Source: Atrichornis clamosus (Eukaryota > Chordata > Aves > Passeriformes > Menuridae). Taken from it: 64,000 nt of DNA. Below the pieces are notes generated by a model that saw only the letters and a program-made list of their open reading frames with translations, was not told the origin of the DNA and did not search any database. Positions 21,506 to 34,965 of this stretch are shown piece after piece. The stretch's first letter is position 1. Each line of letters begins with the position of its first letter. The position numbers and the translations under genes are program-made. The stretch covers positions 1 through 64,000 of the forward strand of contig WBMZ01011742.1 of the NCBI GenBank assembly GCA_013400975.1, given 5' to 3'.

Positions 21506-24500
21506 GATGCTCAGCCTTGCTCAGAGCAGCCTGTACCTGCCCAGACCTGGAGATTCAGGCTTGCTGCATGGGGAGGGTACCTGCAGATTTGGTGGAGAAG
21601 TTTATCCATGCCAGGCACTCTTCCCTCTGAAAAGTGGGAGGAGGAAGCTATTTAACTCACCACCAGATCCAGTTTCTTCTCTACTGGTTTGGGAAGGAGC
21701 ATGACATTCACAGAAACTAAATCACTCTTTGGAAACAAGTAAGACAGGATGATATTTCACTTTTTTAGGTGACCCGAATGTATTTTTCCCCCCCACACTC
21801 CTCTGTAGAGAATTAAATGATGCTCAGCCAAGTAAATCTCTTACTTGGTCAGGCCTTTCCAGCTGCCCTTCATTGGCCAAGGACCAGTTGCCTTGTATGG
21901 GAGCCCTGGCTTCCGTAGAACCCTCTCACAGCCTTGCAGATGTTTTTTGGGGAGGCAGGAGGGATCAGCAGCTTGGGCTGACACACACACACGTCTAATT
22001 CTGGCAGTACAGAGGAGGGCAAAGGTGACGAACCACTCGGGGATGGGCACATCTCACTTCTGAGGCTGGATTTAAAGGAGTGGAAAAAATGTAGTCTAGT
22101 TACTTGTCTGGAAAAGTTTGGGAACATTATTTTTAAGGTATTTTTGTAAATAAAAGGACTGAGCCTAAGTCTGTCTTAAGAAAACCATCTTGGGGCTGTC
22201 TGCTGCAATGCCCCTGGTGTCAGTGGTGGTTGGAAAGAGACCCTGAGGTTATTTGGTGAATTTAATGAGAAGTTGGGGGGTCTGAGCAAGAAAATGCGTT
22301 GCAGACATTCCCAAGGCTCCATCATCATGAGCTGCCATGGCTGAGGGAGCATTTCCAGTAACTGGTCTGGTGTCTTTCTGAGAGATCAAAGTGCGCTTTG
22401 CCTTTGGCTTATCCAAACGATTTGATTGTGATTGTGGTGCTTGAGTAACGTTGTGCAGCAGTAGGCAGCTCTGTAGGGCTTAGTAAGGACCAACATCTGG
22501 ATGCAAAATGCAGATGAGTTCAAATTAGAAACCAGGCAAACATTTTGAATAGTGTGAGATTGAACCGTTAGAGCACTCTGCCAAGGGGAGCTTCTTTATC
22601 TCTGAATAATTTTCAGCTATGGCTGATGACCTTTCTGCAGGTGCTTTTATCCTTCACAAGTTCCTGGGCTCAGCACGAAAATAACTCTGAAGGGGGAGAA
22701 AATGTAGCAGCTTCTTTTGGCCTTAAGGTCTAAGAAAGGTTGGAAAGGACAGGGCAAACTAAACTTGCCTTGTGTTACTGAGATTATCAGAGAAGATAAA
22801 GTGGTTATTACAGTCCAGGCGTTGCTGCTGACTCCCTGCCATGCTTTTTTGCTGGCTGAGGTTTGTGCTTTAGTCTCTGTAGCCCATCCTTGGGTGTTGG
22901 GAGGGTTAATGGGTGTTTGCAGAGTGCTCTGGGTGAGGAGAGAGGGCTTCATTTATTGCTGCAGAGATTGGAGACTCCCTGATGTGATTTTAACGTGTAG
23001 TGATGGAGGCTATTTTTGTTGTATGTTGTGAATATTTCCTTGTATGGAATCACAAGGAGCTTGCTTGTGACTTGTAGCTCTGTTGAAAGCTCCAGCAATG
23101 AAGTTCCCAAAGTCTTTGGCATTCCCAAGTCAGTGCTGTATGCAGCAGTGTTTGTTAGCCCTGGGGGCAATGCATAATATTGATGAGATAATGATGATGG
23201 AAATGCCTCTGGCCCCTGCTCTTTGCAGAGGGAGAGGACAGAGTACCACGCTCTCCTCTGCACCTCAGGACCTGGCATCTGCACCTGGAGTAGGTAATCC
23301 CCATGGAAGTGGGAGGAAACGCTTAATTCTTCTTAGTGATCCAGACTGCTGCTCAGCAAATCCCCTCACCACTGGAGCTGCAGATCTGTTAACGAGTTGA
23401 AATGGCATTAAAGAGGAAATCAACCTTTTGCACAGTTTCCTCTTGGAAAGTGAGTGTTACTTCTAATTATAGCGATTGCAGTGTTTCGAATGCTCTCCCT
23501 GGGACCAGGATGCTGGGGGTGGGGAGGGACAGCTGGAAATGCAGATGTGTTCCTCCTCCCCAGTGATCCATGTTGGTTATCTGTAACGGGAGCAGAGAGA
23601 AACCCGCAATACCAGCCTGGCCACTGTCCCCATGCCAGTCCTGGCGTTGAGCACGACTGTGTCCCTCATAGACATCAGCCTTGGCTGCAGAAACATCTCT
23701 TCCAAGTTGTGGTTGCTTTTCAAAGAAGTTCAAACAGTCTCTTTTCTCCCCCTCTTCCTCCAGCACTTCGGTGCTCCGGCTTCCTTTTGACGGGTTAGAA
23801 GCGCATTGCGAACGATTTTGTCCCCGGGCCAGACCCTCCTGCAGAAGAGCCACCATCCATGGACGAGTTGAGCCTGCCACCTCCTGGTCACGCAGTCCAG
23901 GACTGACCACAGCTTGGAGCTTCACAGCAGCTCGTTTTGGCACTGCTCCGAGGTCCCTTGAGCCCACTCACCCTGACCCTAGAGACGTGGGATTTGCCCC
24001 TCTGGCTTCCCTGTGGGCTGTGAGTGTGTGGTTCCTCCTGTTTTGCAGAGGTGACACTGAAGCTCAGCTCTGCCCCCGTTGAAGTGCTTGAGTTCAGTGT
24101 CTGATGGTTTGAGGACCTGAATTTCCTGTGTGGAGAGCACACAGCACACGGAGAAGAGACGGACATCTGGGGAGGAGGATCTAAGTCATCCTCTGGGGGC
24201 GAGGCAGGGCTGTGGCTGTGGTTGGCTCTGCACCTCGCCTGGAGTGTGTCCCAGTTTTGGCCACCTGCTGCCCCCTCGGTGGCTGATGCTAGGCTGCTGT
24301 GGGAGCCTGGTTTGCCCTGGGAGTTCACAGAGCTGTGTCCATTCCCCACACTGTGTCTCTGGGTAATCTCTTTGCAGCTACACTCAAATACCATCTCTAT
24401 GGTGATGAGTCAGAGGCATGCATCCCCTCTCTGGGCTCTCCTCTCCCTGTCCAAGTTCATACCTCAGAGGAGCTCTCTGACATCTCACGAATGTCTCACC

Positions 24501-25500
24501 ACCTGGTCAAGAACAACACAGCCAAATCAGGGCTTTTAACCTCTCCTTCTTAGCTCAGGGATTCCCTGAGCTCAGCAATACCAGGATGCTGCTTTGCTGC
24601 CAGAATCTGAGCACTGTCTTCATCTCCTGCCCCCTCCCATGTCTTCATATCCTGAACACCTCAATGGCTTGCATAACCTTGCTAAGCCTTTCCTAAAGCT
24701 AAACCTCTCACCTTCTCTTTCATCACATCCCCCTCCACTTGTTGCAATACTCTTTTTTGACCTCAACAAACTCGCTGTGGGCCACTGGGATGCTGCTTCA
24801 GGCACTGCTTCCCACCTCTCCTGCCTCTCCTACCTCACCCCTCTGGGCCGCCCTCATGCCCACAGCCACCCGCTGCCTCCCCTCGCTTCCACCCGTGCCC
24901 GTTGGCTGTGCTGGCTGCTCCTCCTGTTTGTTCCTCATTTTATTTCTTAATTGCAAGCTTTTGGGTCAGAGGCATCTTTCTTTGCACCTCTTCTCACCAT
25001 TGCTAGACGATCAGGCTGCTGCATTGCAGTCGAGCTCCTGTTAACTGGCAAATGGGAAAACACCTCGCTTGTGAGCAGGGATGAGGCCAATGGATGGACA
25101 GGGCAAAGAATTTCCCCCGAGTTTTGTCGGGGAGGTGACCGTGGTGGTTCTGGGCCAGCAGGTTGGGGGACACGGGGCTGTCACAGGCTGCTGTCACCAG
25201 TGAGCTGCACCCCTGCCAGCGCTGCCCAGGGTGGCGTGGACCAGCAAATGGGAGGGATTTCAAGTGCAGATAAACATCCCTGGCCCCAGGCACAGAGGAA
25301 TCAGCTTTTTTTTGCAGCTGCAGGAGTGCAGCTACCCCAGAGGCTAAATACGCCTAAACAGGCCACTAAATAGGGACTGGAAATGGGAGACTGCCTCAGG
25401 GGAGTGAGCAGGGGGTAGAGCCTTCACCTGTGAACAGAGCCAGGCTGGGAGGATGACTTCTGCCCCAGGGTTTGAGCTGTCAGCTGCACTGGCATGGATG
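21506..25500. other. Single-copy non-coding stretch
   Basis: No gene, RNA or repeat family is recognised. Open frames such as 23467-23967 and 23888-24394 (minus) are Ser/Pro-rich without a domain. 24590-24930 is pyrimidine-rich on the plus strand. Confidence 0.4.
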
Positions 25501-28500
25501 AAATGAAGGAATGCCAGGAGCTAGCAGGACTCGTGGGTCTGGTCCCCTTGGTGGGCTGTGAGGAGGTGGTTTATACAAACGTGCTGCAGAACGGCTCTGG
25601 ACCAGTTTGCTGCAAAGGGGACACTGAAGAACCAGGGCAGAGCTGCTGCTGTGTCCCAGAAAGGTGTCGGCAGAGCCTGTCCTTGAGGTTTCCCTTGCAG
25701 CTGAATATTCATTTAGGCAGGAGAAGAAAGCCGTGATGTGCCTGCTGAGATCCGCAGTGCCTCTGCTCGAAAGCAATGGCTTTCCATTAGTTTATTGATG
25801 CTGGGTTCCAGCCTCATCTCTGCTCCCACAGAAGGATGAAAGCGGCTCTTTGCTCTCTTCTGGCAGGAGCCAGGCAGGTGTGTGTCAACAGGAGTTTTAT
25901 GTTGACATGTGAGGAGTTTATTTCTAAAGCAGCTCATTCCCAGATTCCTTGTGCCGGTGCCGATGCGCATCCTGTTCTCTGACATCCGGCAGCTTTCTGA
26001 GCTCCTGAGCCGTGCCCTGACCTCACTGCAGCTCTCACAAGAGCTGCCCTTCCCAGATGAGCCGGCCAGATGAAGGATGGTTTTAATGTGGCTGCAGAAG
26101 AGGCACATTTACACCCTTTGTTGTGATCCTTTCTGTTTTCTTATGGGGAGAGTTTCTATTCAGGAAGATTTTATTGATTTCTTTGAGATTGAAGGATGGA
26201 AACAGTAACAGAACCTTACTGCTGCCTAGCTGTGCTCTTTCTTCATTCCCAGGTCCTCCCAGCCAGGATTTCTTCATTTTTTGCTCTGTCTTCAGTAGGT
26301 TTCATCTATGGCATGACAAAAGCAGTGTCAGGTGTTTGTTTTTCATGTGAATTCATCCTATGGCCATGGCCTGCCTGGGGTTAAAAATAATTGCTGGACT
26401 TTGGGCAGTTTGCTTTGCAGCACAGAGCACAGTTGCTGGGAGACACAAATCAGTGATGCAACCACAATTTTGGAGAGCTTGACTTTGCACCACGTGATGC
26501 CACCCCAGAAGTCAGTAAAAGTGCTGGATGGGAAATCCCCTTAATGTTCCCGAATCCCCATAATGTTCCCACAGTGTTGGCCTGGAGGGATGCTGTGGAT
26601 CTGCTCTGTCTCCAGACAGGGAAGGGCACCACAGAGTGGGAAGGCACTGATGTCTCCTCGGGTCAGTTGTGCCTGCCTGGAGTCACCCACATCCCCGGGA
26701 TGCCCTGGTTGAGCAGTGCCAGACTGACTCAAACAAGCCCAAAACAGTTTGGATGGAGCATTCTTGGCTCTCTGATGGTCTGTGCTTGAAGCTTTAGTGA
26801 TTATCTGAACCAACAAGGTCTTCTGTGTCTTGACACATTTACCTCCTCTCTACTGAAAAGTCTTCGGAGTTCCCCTTGACTCTCTGAGGTAAGGGAGAAA
26901 TGGGTTAATGGACTCTCATGTGAGTCCTGGCCTCTCAACGCTCTTTGCTTTCCTGAGAAAACAGGAGGGAAGTTTCTCCAATGTTCTCCAACTTCCTAAT
27001 GCACAATTTGCTGCAGGATATTATGGGGCATTGGCACCTCACTGGCAGGTGGGAGCACTAAGTAAGCAACACTCATCAGCCACAAGAACCCGTTCTGCTG
27101 CTCAGGGCGTTACAGGGAGTGGAAGATGACCTACCTGCCTCTTCTGACATGTAACACACATCAAAATAATAAAAAAGAGGTTCCTTGTTAAACATCACAT
27201 TATCTTCCAGGAAAGTGCCTGCAAACAGCAGGCAGTGGCTCTCTCGTGCTTTATATGAAGGCAAAGCATCACAAGGGAAGAAAAAAACCAGCTTGCTCCA
27301 GAACAGCACCCACTGATCCCCGTGCTCTGCTGCTTGTAGGGCAGTTTGTGGTGGAGCTGTTTCACACGGAAGGACGGCGCTGGATGTGCAGAGCTGCTCT
27401 CTGTTGTGGGGCTCTTGAGGAAACAAGGAAGATCATCCAAAGCGAGGAGCCACACCAGGCATCAATGAGGGCTGGGATACAGCCCTCCATGTGCAGGAAA
27501 AATGGCAAATGCTTCCAAGCAATGGGGACATGAGCAAGGTTCATCCCTCCACTCACCTTCCAGCTGACACCACAGACAGTGTGGGATCATACCACTTGGA
27601 AAAGAAACGGGACTTAGGAGGGAGTCAGAGACATCAGGCAGGTACTGGCAGAGCAAAGGAGGGTCCACAGGTGCTCAGCACAGAAAGCCAGCTTTGTTGT
27701 GCTGGGTGATCCAGGCCTCAGACCTTGCTGAGTTCACCCTGCCTAAAAATGAAGGTCTTGCTGTTTCCAGTGAAATTAATCCTTATGGGAATCTGGTCTC
27801 TGATGCAATGCTCAGCAGGAGATTTCTTTTTCCCATCACTCTGCTAATTTCAGCTTGAAAAATAAACAGAGGCGAAAAAGCAATAGGCAGTAAAAATATC
27901 TGGGAGCTGCTGGAAGAGTGAAGGGTTTGCCATCTGTCCGTGGGGAACGCGGGCGATGGGGAACGCCGGGTGCTGACTCAGCTGCTGTTCCTCAGCGGTG
28001 AGAGCTGGGGGAAAGACTAAACATGCTGCCTCGTATTTTGGCTTGGGATGACATTAGAAATAATAAACATCTGAGCGCTGATTCTCCACTGACAATATCT
28101 CTAAACGGAAGGGAATGTGCGGGGTGGGAACCGGCAGTGAATGGCCAAGAGGAGCAAACAGCTACTGCTGTGAGCAGAGAGTGTGTGGAGGGGCAGGGGA
28201 GGGGGCTTCTGTGGGGCTGGGGGCGCCTCAGAGTGTGGGATGGGGACCAAAGGAGCCTGCTGGAACATGCATTCCCCTAAGGATGATGGTGAGGCGGTGG
28301 AGGAAGAGGAGGAAGGCTGTTGTGCTGCTTGTTGCTGGGAGCATATCTGAACCCTGGTCTCAAGCTTCAGTTAGAGCCCAAAAAGTGCTTCATGTCCAAA
28401 GTGCTTGGTGTGAGGCTTCTGCTTGCTCTGGTGCACAGCAGGAGAGGGCTGGTGTCCTGGGGACCTGGGACCAGCCCTTTGAAGCCCACAGCTGTGACAG

Positions 28501-30126
28501 TCTCCTGGGTTTGCACTGCAGCTCCAGGGCTGCTTTGCTTTGGTGTTGCTTCTCTTGCCACAGTACCTTGGCTGCTTTGGTGCTGGGTCCATCTCTCCTG
28601 CCTTTGCCAACCCAAAACAGATCCCCTCGGTGATGGAGTCTGCATTTGAGAGATTTATTTTAACTTTTCATCAGCAGAGTGGAGTTGAGTGAAGAGCAGG
28701 TTTCCTTGTTCAGCCACTGAACTAAAAATACTTGGGGAAAAATTCATGTGGGATTGAGCAGAGATCTAAGGGAAATGCTCCCTTTGAGTGTGCTCAAGAA
28801 GCCACATGAGCAGCTGAACACCTCCAGGAGCTAGTGACTGGTGGCCTGAGAGGCTGGGTGACCTTGTGCCTGTCCCCAGCCCCATGACAGCACTGTGCTA
28901 CCTCACAGACCCAGGAGGAGCAGCTGCCCATGGCCATGGGAGCTGACTCGGCCTCTCTGTTTGCTTTTTCTTCCAGGGGTTGTTCCTGTGAAAGTTGTTT
29001 GTGGCTCTTCTTCTCCCTTTCCCTCTCTTCTAGAGAGTTCATCCGTCATCCCCTGCAGACCACCCCCAGTCCTGCTTCCGTGAGGAACCCACAGAGGTTT
29101 GATGTGTGAGACCAGAGAAAGCAGAGTCAAATGCCACCTCCGTGTGAGACCTGATTTCCCAGGGAGGGAGGAAGAGAGAAGTTCTGCAGGTGTTTCTTGG
29201 CTTCAGGATGGTTAAAACACAGACCCACGCTCTTGGAGTGCTCAGGGTGGGCACAGGTGGGTCCCCAGGGTGTGCTGGGCAGTGTGACCTGCAGCCCTGA
29301 CAGCCATAAGTGCAGAGGCAGGGCAGGCTCACCTCCACCTCCTCCTCCTTCCTGGCTGTAATTTCCTGCAGTGAAGCAAACCAGGGCTTCGCTGGAAATA
29401 GATGTGTAGCAGGAATGCTGAGAGCAGTCCTTGGGGCATCTGCCTTGTCAAGGGGATGGGTCAATAGAACTGTTCAGGCTCAAACACAGGCCTTGTATTG
29501 CCTCCTAAATATGGCTCCATTCACCAAGAGGAGGATTCCTAATGAGATGAGCTCGAGGCAGGCAGTAGAGCACACTGCAGATAATAGCCTGAGTGAAAGA
29601 ACTAGCAGAGTATAGGAATTTTAATTAAACCTGACAAACACTGAGAGGAAAAGGGGAGAGACTGAGGCCAGCTGGTGTAAAGATGCTGAGTAATCTGAGT
29701 TTGGTGAGTACTGTTGACCCTCTGCAGTTTAGGAGGATGTCGATGTCTCTGGGTGCAGGGGCCAGCTGCAGGTCCTTGCATGATGCCGGGTCAGGAGTGA
29801 TGCCAAAAAGAGCTCTAATCATACTGTGCTTTCCACAAACACATTAAACCTGCCTTGGCAGTAAATTGGCACTGGGATGCTCTGCCCTGTGTCTGACAGC
29901 ACTGAGGTGATGGGGTATGAAGGGAGGATGGATTGTGCTGCTGTGGGATTTCGTGCCATCCCCTCGTGATGCAGAAGGGGTTGACCTGCCCACTGCAGCC
30001 TCCAGCTGGTACTGTGCTGCCAGGCAAGTTTTGAGACCCTCTACCCTTTGCCATGTATCCAGTTCATGCTCCTGGGGGAAGGCAGGGCCATGCAGGAGCT
30101 GGGAGCAGTCCTGCCACCTGGAGCCA
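25501..30126. other. Single-copy non-coding stretch
   Basis: No gene is recognised. A 19-bp word is present twice in tandem at about 26534-26571 (aatccccttaatgttccc / aatccccataatgttccc). A near-perfect Maf/ARE-type site lies at 27971-27983. The open frame at 28115-28633 has no recognised domain. Confidence 0.4.
27971..27983. promoter_or_regulatory. Maf recognition/antioxidant-response-like site
   Basis: TGCTGACTCAGCT matches 12 of 13 positions of the palindromic T-MARE TGCTGASTCAGCA and contains the ARE core TGACNNNGC. It sits in a short CpG-containing segment (gaacgcgggcgatgggga). Function is inferred from the motif alone. Confidence 0.35.
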
Positions 30127-30416
30127 TATCATAATAGTTTGGCACGGAAGGAACCTTAAAGCTCATCTTGTTCCACTCCCCTGCCTTGGGCAGGGACACC
30201 TTCCACTATCCCAGGTTACTCAGAGCTCCATCCAACCTGGCCTTGGACACTTCCAGGGATGGGGCAGCCACAGCTTCTCTGGGCACATGTGCCAGGGCCC
30301 CACCACCCTCACAGGGGAGAATTTCTTCCTATTATCTAACCTTTCCCCATGCCAGTTTGATGCCATAACCCCTTGTCCTGTCCCTCTGTGACCTTGTCAA
30401 AAACCCTCTCCAGCTC
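30127..30416 (-). mobile_element. CR1 LINE, 3' end fragment, reverse orientation
   Basis: Reverse CR1 3' UTR with left edge 'atcataatagtttggcacgg', then 'aaggaaccttaaagctcatc', 'caccttccactatcccaggt', 'ccttggacacttccagggat', 'gagaatttcttcctattatc' and 'cccttgtcctgtccctctg', ending at 'ccctctccagctcc'. At about 290 bp it is one of the longer reverse copies. Confidence 0.95.
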
Positions 30417-31480
30417 CACTGTCAGCGTGGGCAGCACTCCTGGGCCAGGAGTGGTGCCAGGTGGGTGGCACAGGCTCGGCAGCTGGGCACAGTGTCTGTG
30501 GGATGGGGATAAACCAGGGAAGGGCTGTGGGAGCTCCCGGCCGTGCACAGAGCGTGGCTGCCCTTGCTGAGCTCTCTGGGGCATTTGACACACAATCCGA
30601 GCCAGCTTTAACTCCCCTTGGGCTATTAATGCAAACAGCAAGGCATCGGTGATACATTTTAGTTTAGCTGGAAAAGCCTTCAGAGCATTGCTGAAGAAAG
30701 ATTAAAAGGCCATTTAATCTTTTTTTTTTTTCCTTTGCAAACACAAGGAAAATTCAAACCAGCTGACAGGGCTGGTGGTTTTGAGCCAGTTGCAGCAGCC
30801 CCTGGGATTTGTTGGCATGCTGGAACTGCCTGTGGGGAGAGGCTAGAATGAAGCAGGTAATTTGGGCCGTGTGCTGGTGGTGTTGCCAGCGGGGGTGGCT
30901 GGTGGGGTGCTCTGCTTTCCCTTGCCCTGTGATGAAGCCCTCCACCATGTGCAGTGGGCACTGTGCTAGGTGTTTCACCTGCGTGGGATGAGGGTGGATT
31001 CCTGCCCAAAGAGGAGAGCCAGGGAAACAGAGCTGAAGAAGGCAGGAGAGATGCTGAAAAGATGCATTTCACCGTGTGGGTCGTGCTAGCAGCCAGGTAC
31101 ACCCCAGGCATCCCTCCCCTTGCCTGCATGCCCAGCATCTTTGCTCGGCTCTGTCCTGGCAGACCCAAGCCTCCATTGTGTCCTGTGCTGGAGAGGATAT
31201 CAAACCCACTTTGATACTCTGTCCCAGGGACCTGCTCGTATTTCCCAGCCCCAAGAGTGTGGCTTTGGGGCTCCTTTCCTGACTGTTTTAACCCAGCTGG
31301 GGGGGTTCTTCAGGTGCTTTTCACATCTGCCCTGTCTGACAGAGCCCAGCCTCCCCCAGCCCTGCCTGGACAAGAGTCTGACCACCTCATATTTCACCTG
31401 GTTTCTCAGACCCCTCCATGCTCCACGTCCATCCACACTCCTGGTGAGATGCATCTCACTAGTCCTGAGTACAATTTTTT
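30417..31480. other. Single-copy sequence
   Basis: Contains a T run followed by C (about 30719-30733). Just upstream, 30610-30720 is AT-rich with ATTAATGCAAAC and GATTAAAAGGCCATTTAATC words, suggestive of a regulatory block. No gene is recognised. Confidence 0.4.
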
Positions 31481-31487
31481 CCCGAGT

Positions 31488-31575
31488 GCAAGTTCCATCC
31501 GGAGTAATTACATCTTTATTGCCGCTATTGTATTACGCAAAATAATAAAACTCTATTAATTAGGCATAAAATGAG
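31488..31575. other. Candidate conserved non-coding element (homeodomain-motif-rich)
   Basis: An abruptly AT-rich block of about 85 bp with GTAATTAC, ATTACGCAAAATAATAAAAC and CTATTAATTAGGC, bounded on both sides by GC-richer, ordinary sequence. The dense TAAT/ATTA cores and the sharp edges resemble vertebrate developmental enhancers cores. Conservation cannot be shown from one genome. Confidence 0.35.
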
Positions 31576-34500
31576 AGCAGCGGAGGCTGGAGGAGGACGC
31601 ACACTGAACAACTGCAGGGTCCCGTGTCGGGTGCCACGCTCTGCTGCCACTGGCACTGCCTGCAGGAGGGGTCACGCTGTCCACAAACCACCCCTGGGGC
31701 TCTCCTGGTGTCCTCCAGCCCTCCCCGTGCTCCTGCCTGGAGCTGAGCTGCACACGCGGGTGAGGGCACGTCCCCGGCTCATGAGCCAGAGCCCATCCTC
31801 GTGTGCCTGGAGCGCTCTGAAATAATTGTGCCCAAACATTTTGACTAAGCCCTTTGCAGTCCCCTCCCTGCTAGCATCCCAGCTCTGCGGTATCCCTGGA
31901 AAATGCTGGCTCTTGCTGTGGGACAGGCTCTCCTGGCTGCTCCGCCAGCTGCCGGTTGGTTCAAATTAACTTTGCAAGCAAAGCTCTGCCTCGTTTTCTT
32001 CTGACTCCAACAAGCTCGGGGCTGCTCAGCGCCTGTGTGGCCTGTCCCCCTCTGCGCCTTGGGGACAGATTTAATGAAAATCATTCTGGGTTGAAAATCA
32101 CAGCCTGGGAGAACGGGTTTCTCCTCTTCTCACCAGGAACCCGGCTGGAGAGCCCAGGCGGCTGAGCAGAGGAAACTGGTTTTGGGGACCAGGCGGGGAT
32201 GGGGAGCAGGGCTGGGTGCTGGGATTTGGGAAGCGTGGTGGCTGGGAAAGGGAGATCCTCTGTGAAGCCCTGCAAGGTCTGAATTTTGCTTTTATGCAAA
32301 CCATGAGCATGGGCTGGATACACCAGAGAGGCCAGGGTGCAATAAAATCTTCAAATGCCCTGTGGCCCAGAGCAGGCTGCAAATCCCTCCAGAAATTACC
32401 TGGTGAACTCACTGCCTATGGACAAACCATGGCAGAGGGAGGGCTCCCAGTGCATCTCAGGTATCTGCGAGGATTTTAGGGAGAGCTGGTGCATTCTTGG
32501 GAAGCCTTGATGCATGTGTGCCATGGTCCTGGAACACATGGGTACCATCCTGCTAATTACCCATCCCTGCATCCACAGGTCCCCATCCCTCGCTTGCCCC
32601 AGTGTGGCTGTGAGAGCAGGTTCACTAAGCAGGGGGTTTATTGGCTGGAAAGTCAGCAAAAATCCTCAGTCTGCAGGGGCATGGTTAATCCTTGGGAGAG
32701 CAGTGGACACTCCAGTGGTGTAGCTGGGCCTTTCTGTCAGGAGCATCCCTGGCTCTGCAGCACTTCAGGCATGGGTGGGCGCAGGACTGCAATTAATTAC
32801 ATTTTACATTGCTTTGCACACACTGTGAAATCAACAAACCTAAAAATGAGGGGCAGTTTCCCTGGGGAAGAGCTCAGTCTCAGCCCAGCAGGGCCTGGCC
32901 TGCTGTCCTTGCTTTGGTGGAAGCAGCACTGTGGGGTTGGCAGAGCTGAAACGCTCCCTGCTCCAGTTTAGCGAGGACCAACCGGGCTGTGCCAGCTCTG
33001 AGGGACATGCCTGGCCTCTGGTCAGTCCCATGGGTGCACAGGGTCCCGTGTGGCCTCATTCAGGTCTGCCATGGGACACATCCCCCTGCCCCGCTGGGCC
33101 CTGCAGTCTCCCAGCACGGTCTCCTTGTGGCTTTAGGAGGAGAAGAGTGTCAGTGGGGAGCACAGCAATTCTCCTGGAGATATCAAAAAGCTGGGGCTGA
33201 TGTGCTCAGTGCTTTGGCAGTGCCTGCCGTGCCCAATGTGCTCAGCCTGCAGTGGGCATCTGGCTGCTGTTCCCATTGGAATGGGTGGAACTGTGCTCCA
33301 GGCAGAGGAAGAAAAGCAGGAGTGCAGAAGGAGGATGCTGTTCTCTCCAAAGCTGGCTCTGGAGCTGGCTGGAAGGATTTCTTTCTGAAATGCTGGTGCA
33401 AGTTGCGGGGGAAATCACTCAGAGAGGAGAGGCTGGCTCATTTCTCCTGGTTTTAGGTAGCTCACGTTTATTGGTGGCCACTCAGGACAGTGAGTTTGTA
33501 ATAACTGCACTCTGTGAGGAGCAGAGGGACAGAATTAGCCTGTGAGTGTCCTCCCTGATGGCTCTTACAGGAAAGAAATCCACTGTCAAAGACAGCTGAA
33601 AGTTCAGAGGAGCAAAGCGATTTCACTCCTGCATTTCCATCTCCTTTCTATCAGCACCCATGGAAGCACCCATGAAAAATTTGTCAGTGATGAGCTTTGG
33701 GAACAATTATGTCTGCATGCTTTTCTTTCTCAAAGAAAGGGGAAAAAAAAGCAAAGCTTCTCTTTGAATTTGCTGGGTCAGCGCTTTGGCTGCCGCTGGT
33801 GCTTCCAATGGATGCTTTTCCCCTCGTTAAATCCTGCCCTGTGCGGAAATGCGTGAGCTGGGGAACTCTGACACCCTGGTCCCTGCCAGGGCCCTGCCGC
33901 CACGTCTGCAGTGATTGATGACTGTGCACAAGGGGCTGCAGATGCTGTGGCTGCACGGAACAACAGGGAGCTGGTTTCTGCGGTCGAGGGAGATGCTCTC
34001 TGCCTGGGATTTGCCTCAGGAAAAGCACCCCCCAAGGCCTTCCCTTCAAGTTGCAAAACCAGTTGAGGCCACCCCAGATTTGGCTGTTTCTTTGTCTAAG
34101 CACTAACTGGAAGGGAAGATTTTAGCAAGGCCCTTCAAGACGTGCTGCTCAGTGGGAAACTGGGCGGGGAAGCCAAAATGCACATTGGCTGCTCCATGCA
34201 GGGAGACAGGCTTTGGTCAGACCTCTCCTGCCTCAGTAGTGTTGGAATTGATGGAGCCATGAAAAAGAACAGAGCTGCAGGTATGGTGCTCTCTGGATCC
34301 TCAACAAGGGGAGCCCTGGGTGAGTGAAGAGGTGACACTGGATGATTAAATCCTGCATCCATCAGCCCCATGGAGATTCTCTATTTTGATCTCTTTTCTT
34401 CTTCATGGCTTGTGGCTAATATACAGATTTTCAGGAGCCTCTTGTTTATACATAGATTGTTTGGATGGAAGCTTCCCAGAAGGATGGAGCCCATCTGTCC

Positions 34501-34739
34501 CCCCCTAAACACACAAATACCTATAAAACCTCTTACTGCTTCAGAGTGTAAAGCAGCCCTGCTCCAATGTGTTGTAAAATCAGGCAGATCAAGTCTTCCT
34601 TGCTGTAAACAGCTGGTGTCAGCTGAAAAATACCTTCTTTTTCAATTTGCAGTACCTGGACAAAGCAATCTGCCAGGATTTGGTGAGACACCATGCCCAT
34701 CCATCAGCTGCTGTAACCCAGCCTGAGTCTTGCTTGATC
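31576..34739. other. Single-copy non-coding stretch
   Basis: Moderately GC-rich with many short open frames and no recognised domain, RNA or repeat. Confidence 0.4.
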
Positions 34740-34965
34740 CCAGAGAATCAATCCTGCCTAATGTATAAATACTAGATCTGGAGTCTCAGCTGTGGAGGAG
34801 AACACAGAGCTGTCAGATAAGCTGCAATTAGTGCATTTATCTACTTTATTTTCCTGTCGTTTCCCGAACACCATTTGCCTGCTTGCTTTTAATACACGTT
34901 ATTAAACCTGCACTAAATGTTGATTAAAGAAGCCTCAATCCCAGGTGTTTGTTTTCTAACACTGC
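34740..34965. other. Candidate conserved non-coding element
   Basis: AT-rich, repeat-free DNA with packed words such as TAATGTATAAATAC, GCAATTAGTGCATTTATCTAC, TTTAATACACGTTATTAAAC and GTTGATTAAAG, next to GC-richer sequence. The texture fits an enhancer-type element. No frame is open across it. Confidence 0.3.

Noticed and set aside
24261..24285. CTGCCCCCTCGGTGG as a CTCF site
   Set aside because: It has an extra base between the two halves of the consensus.
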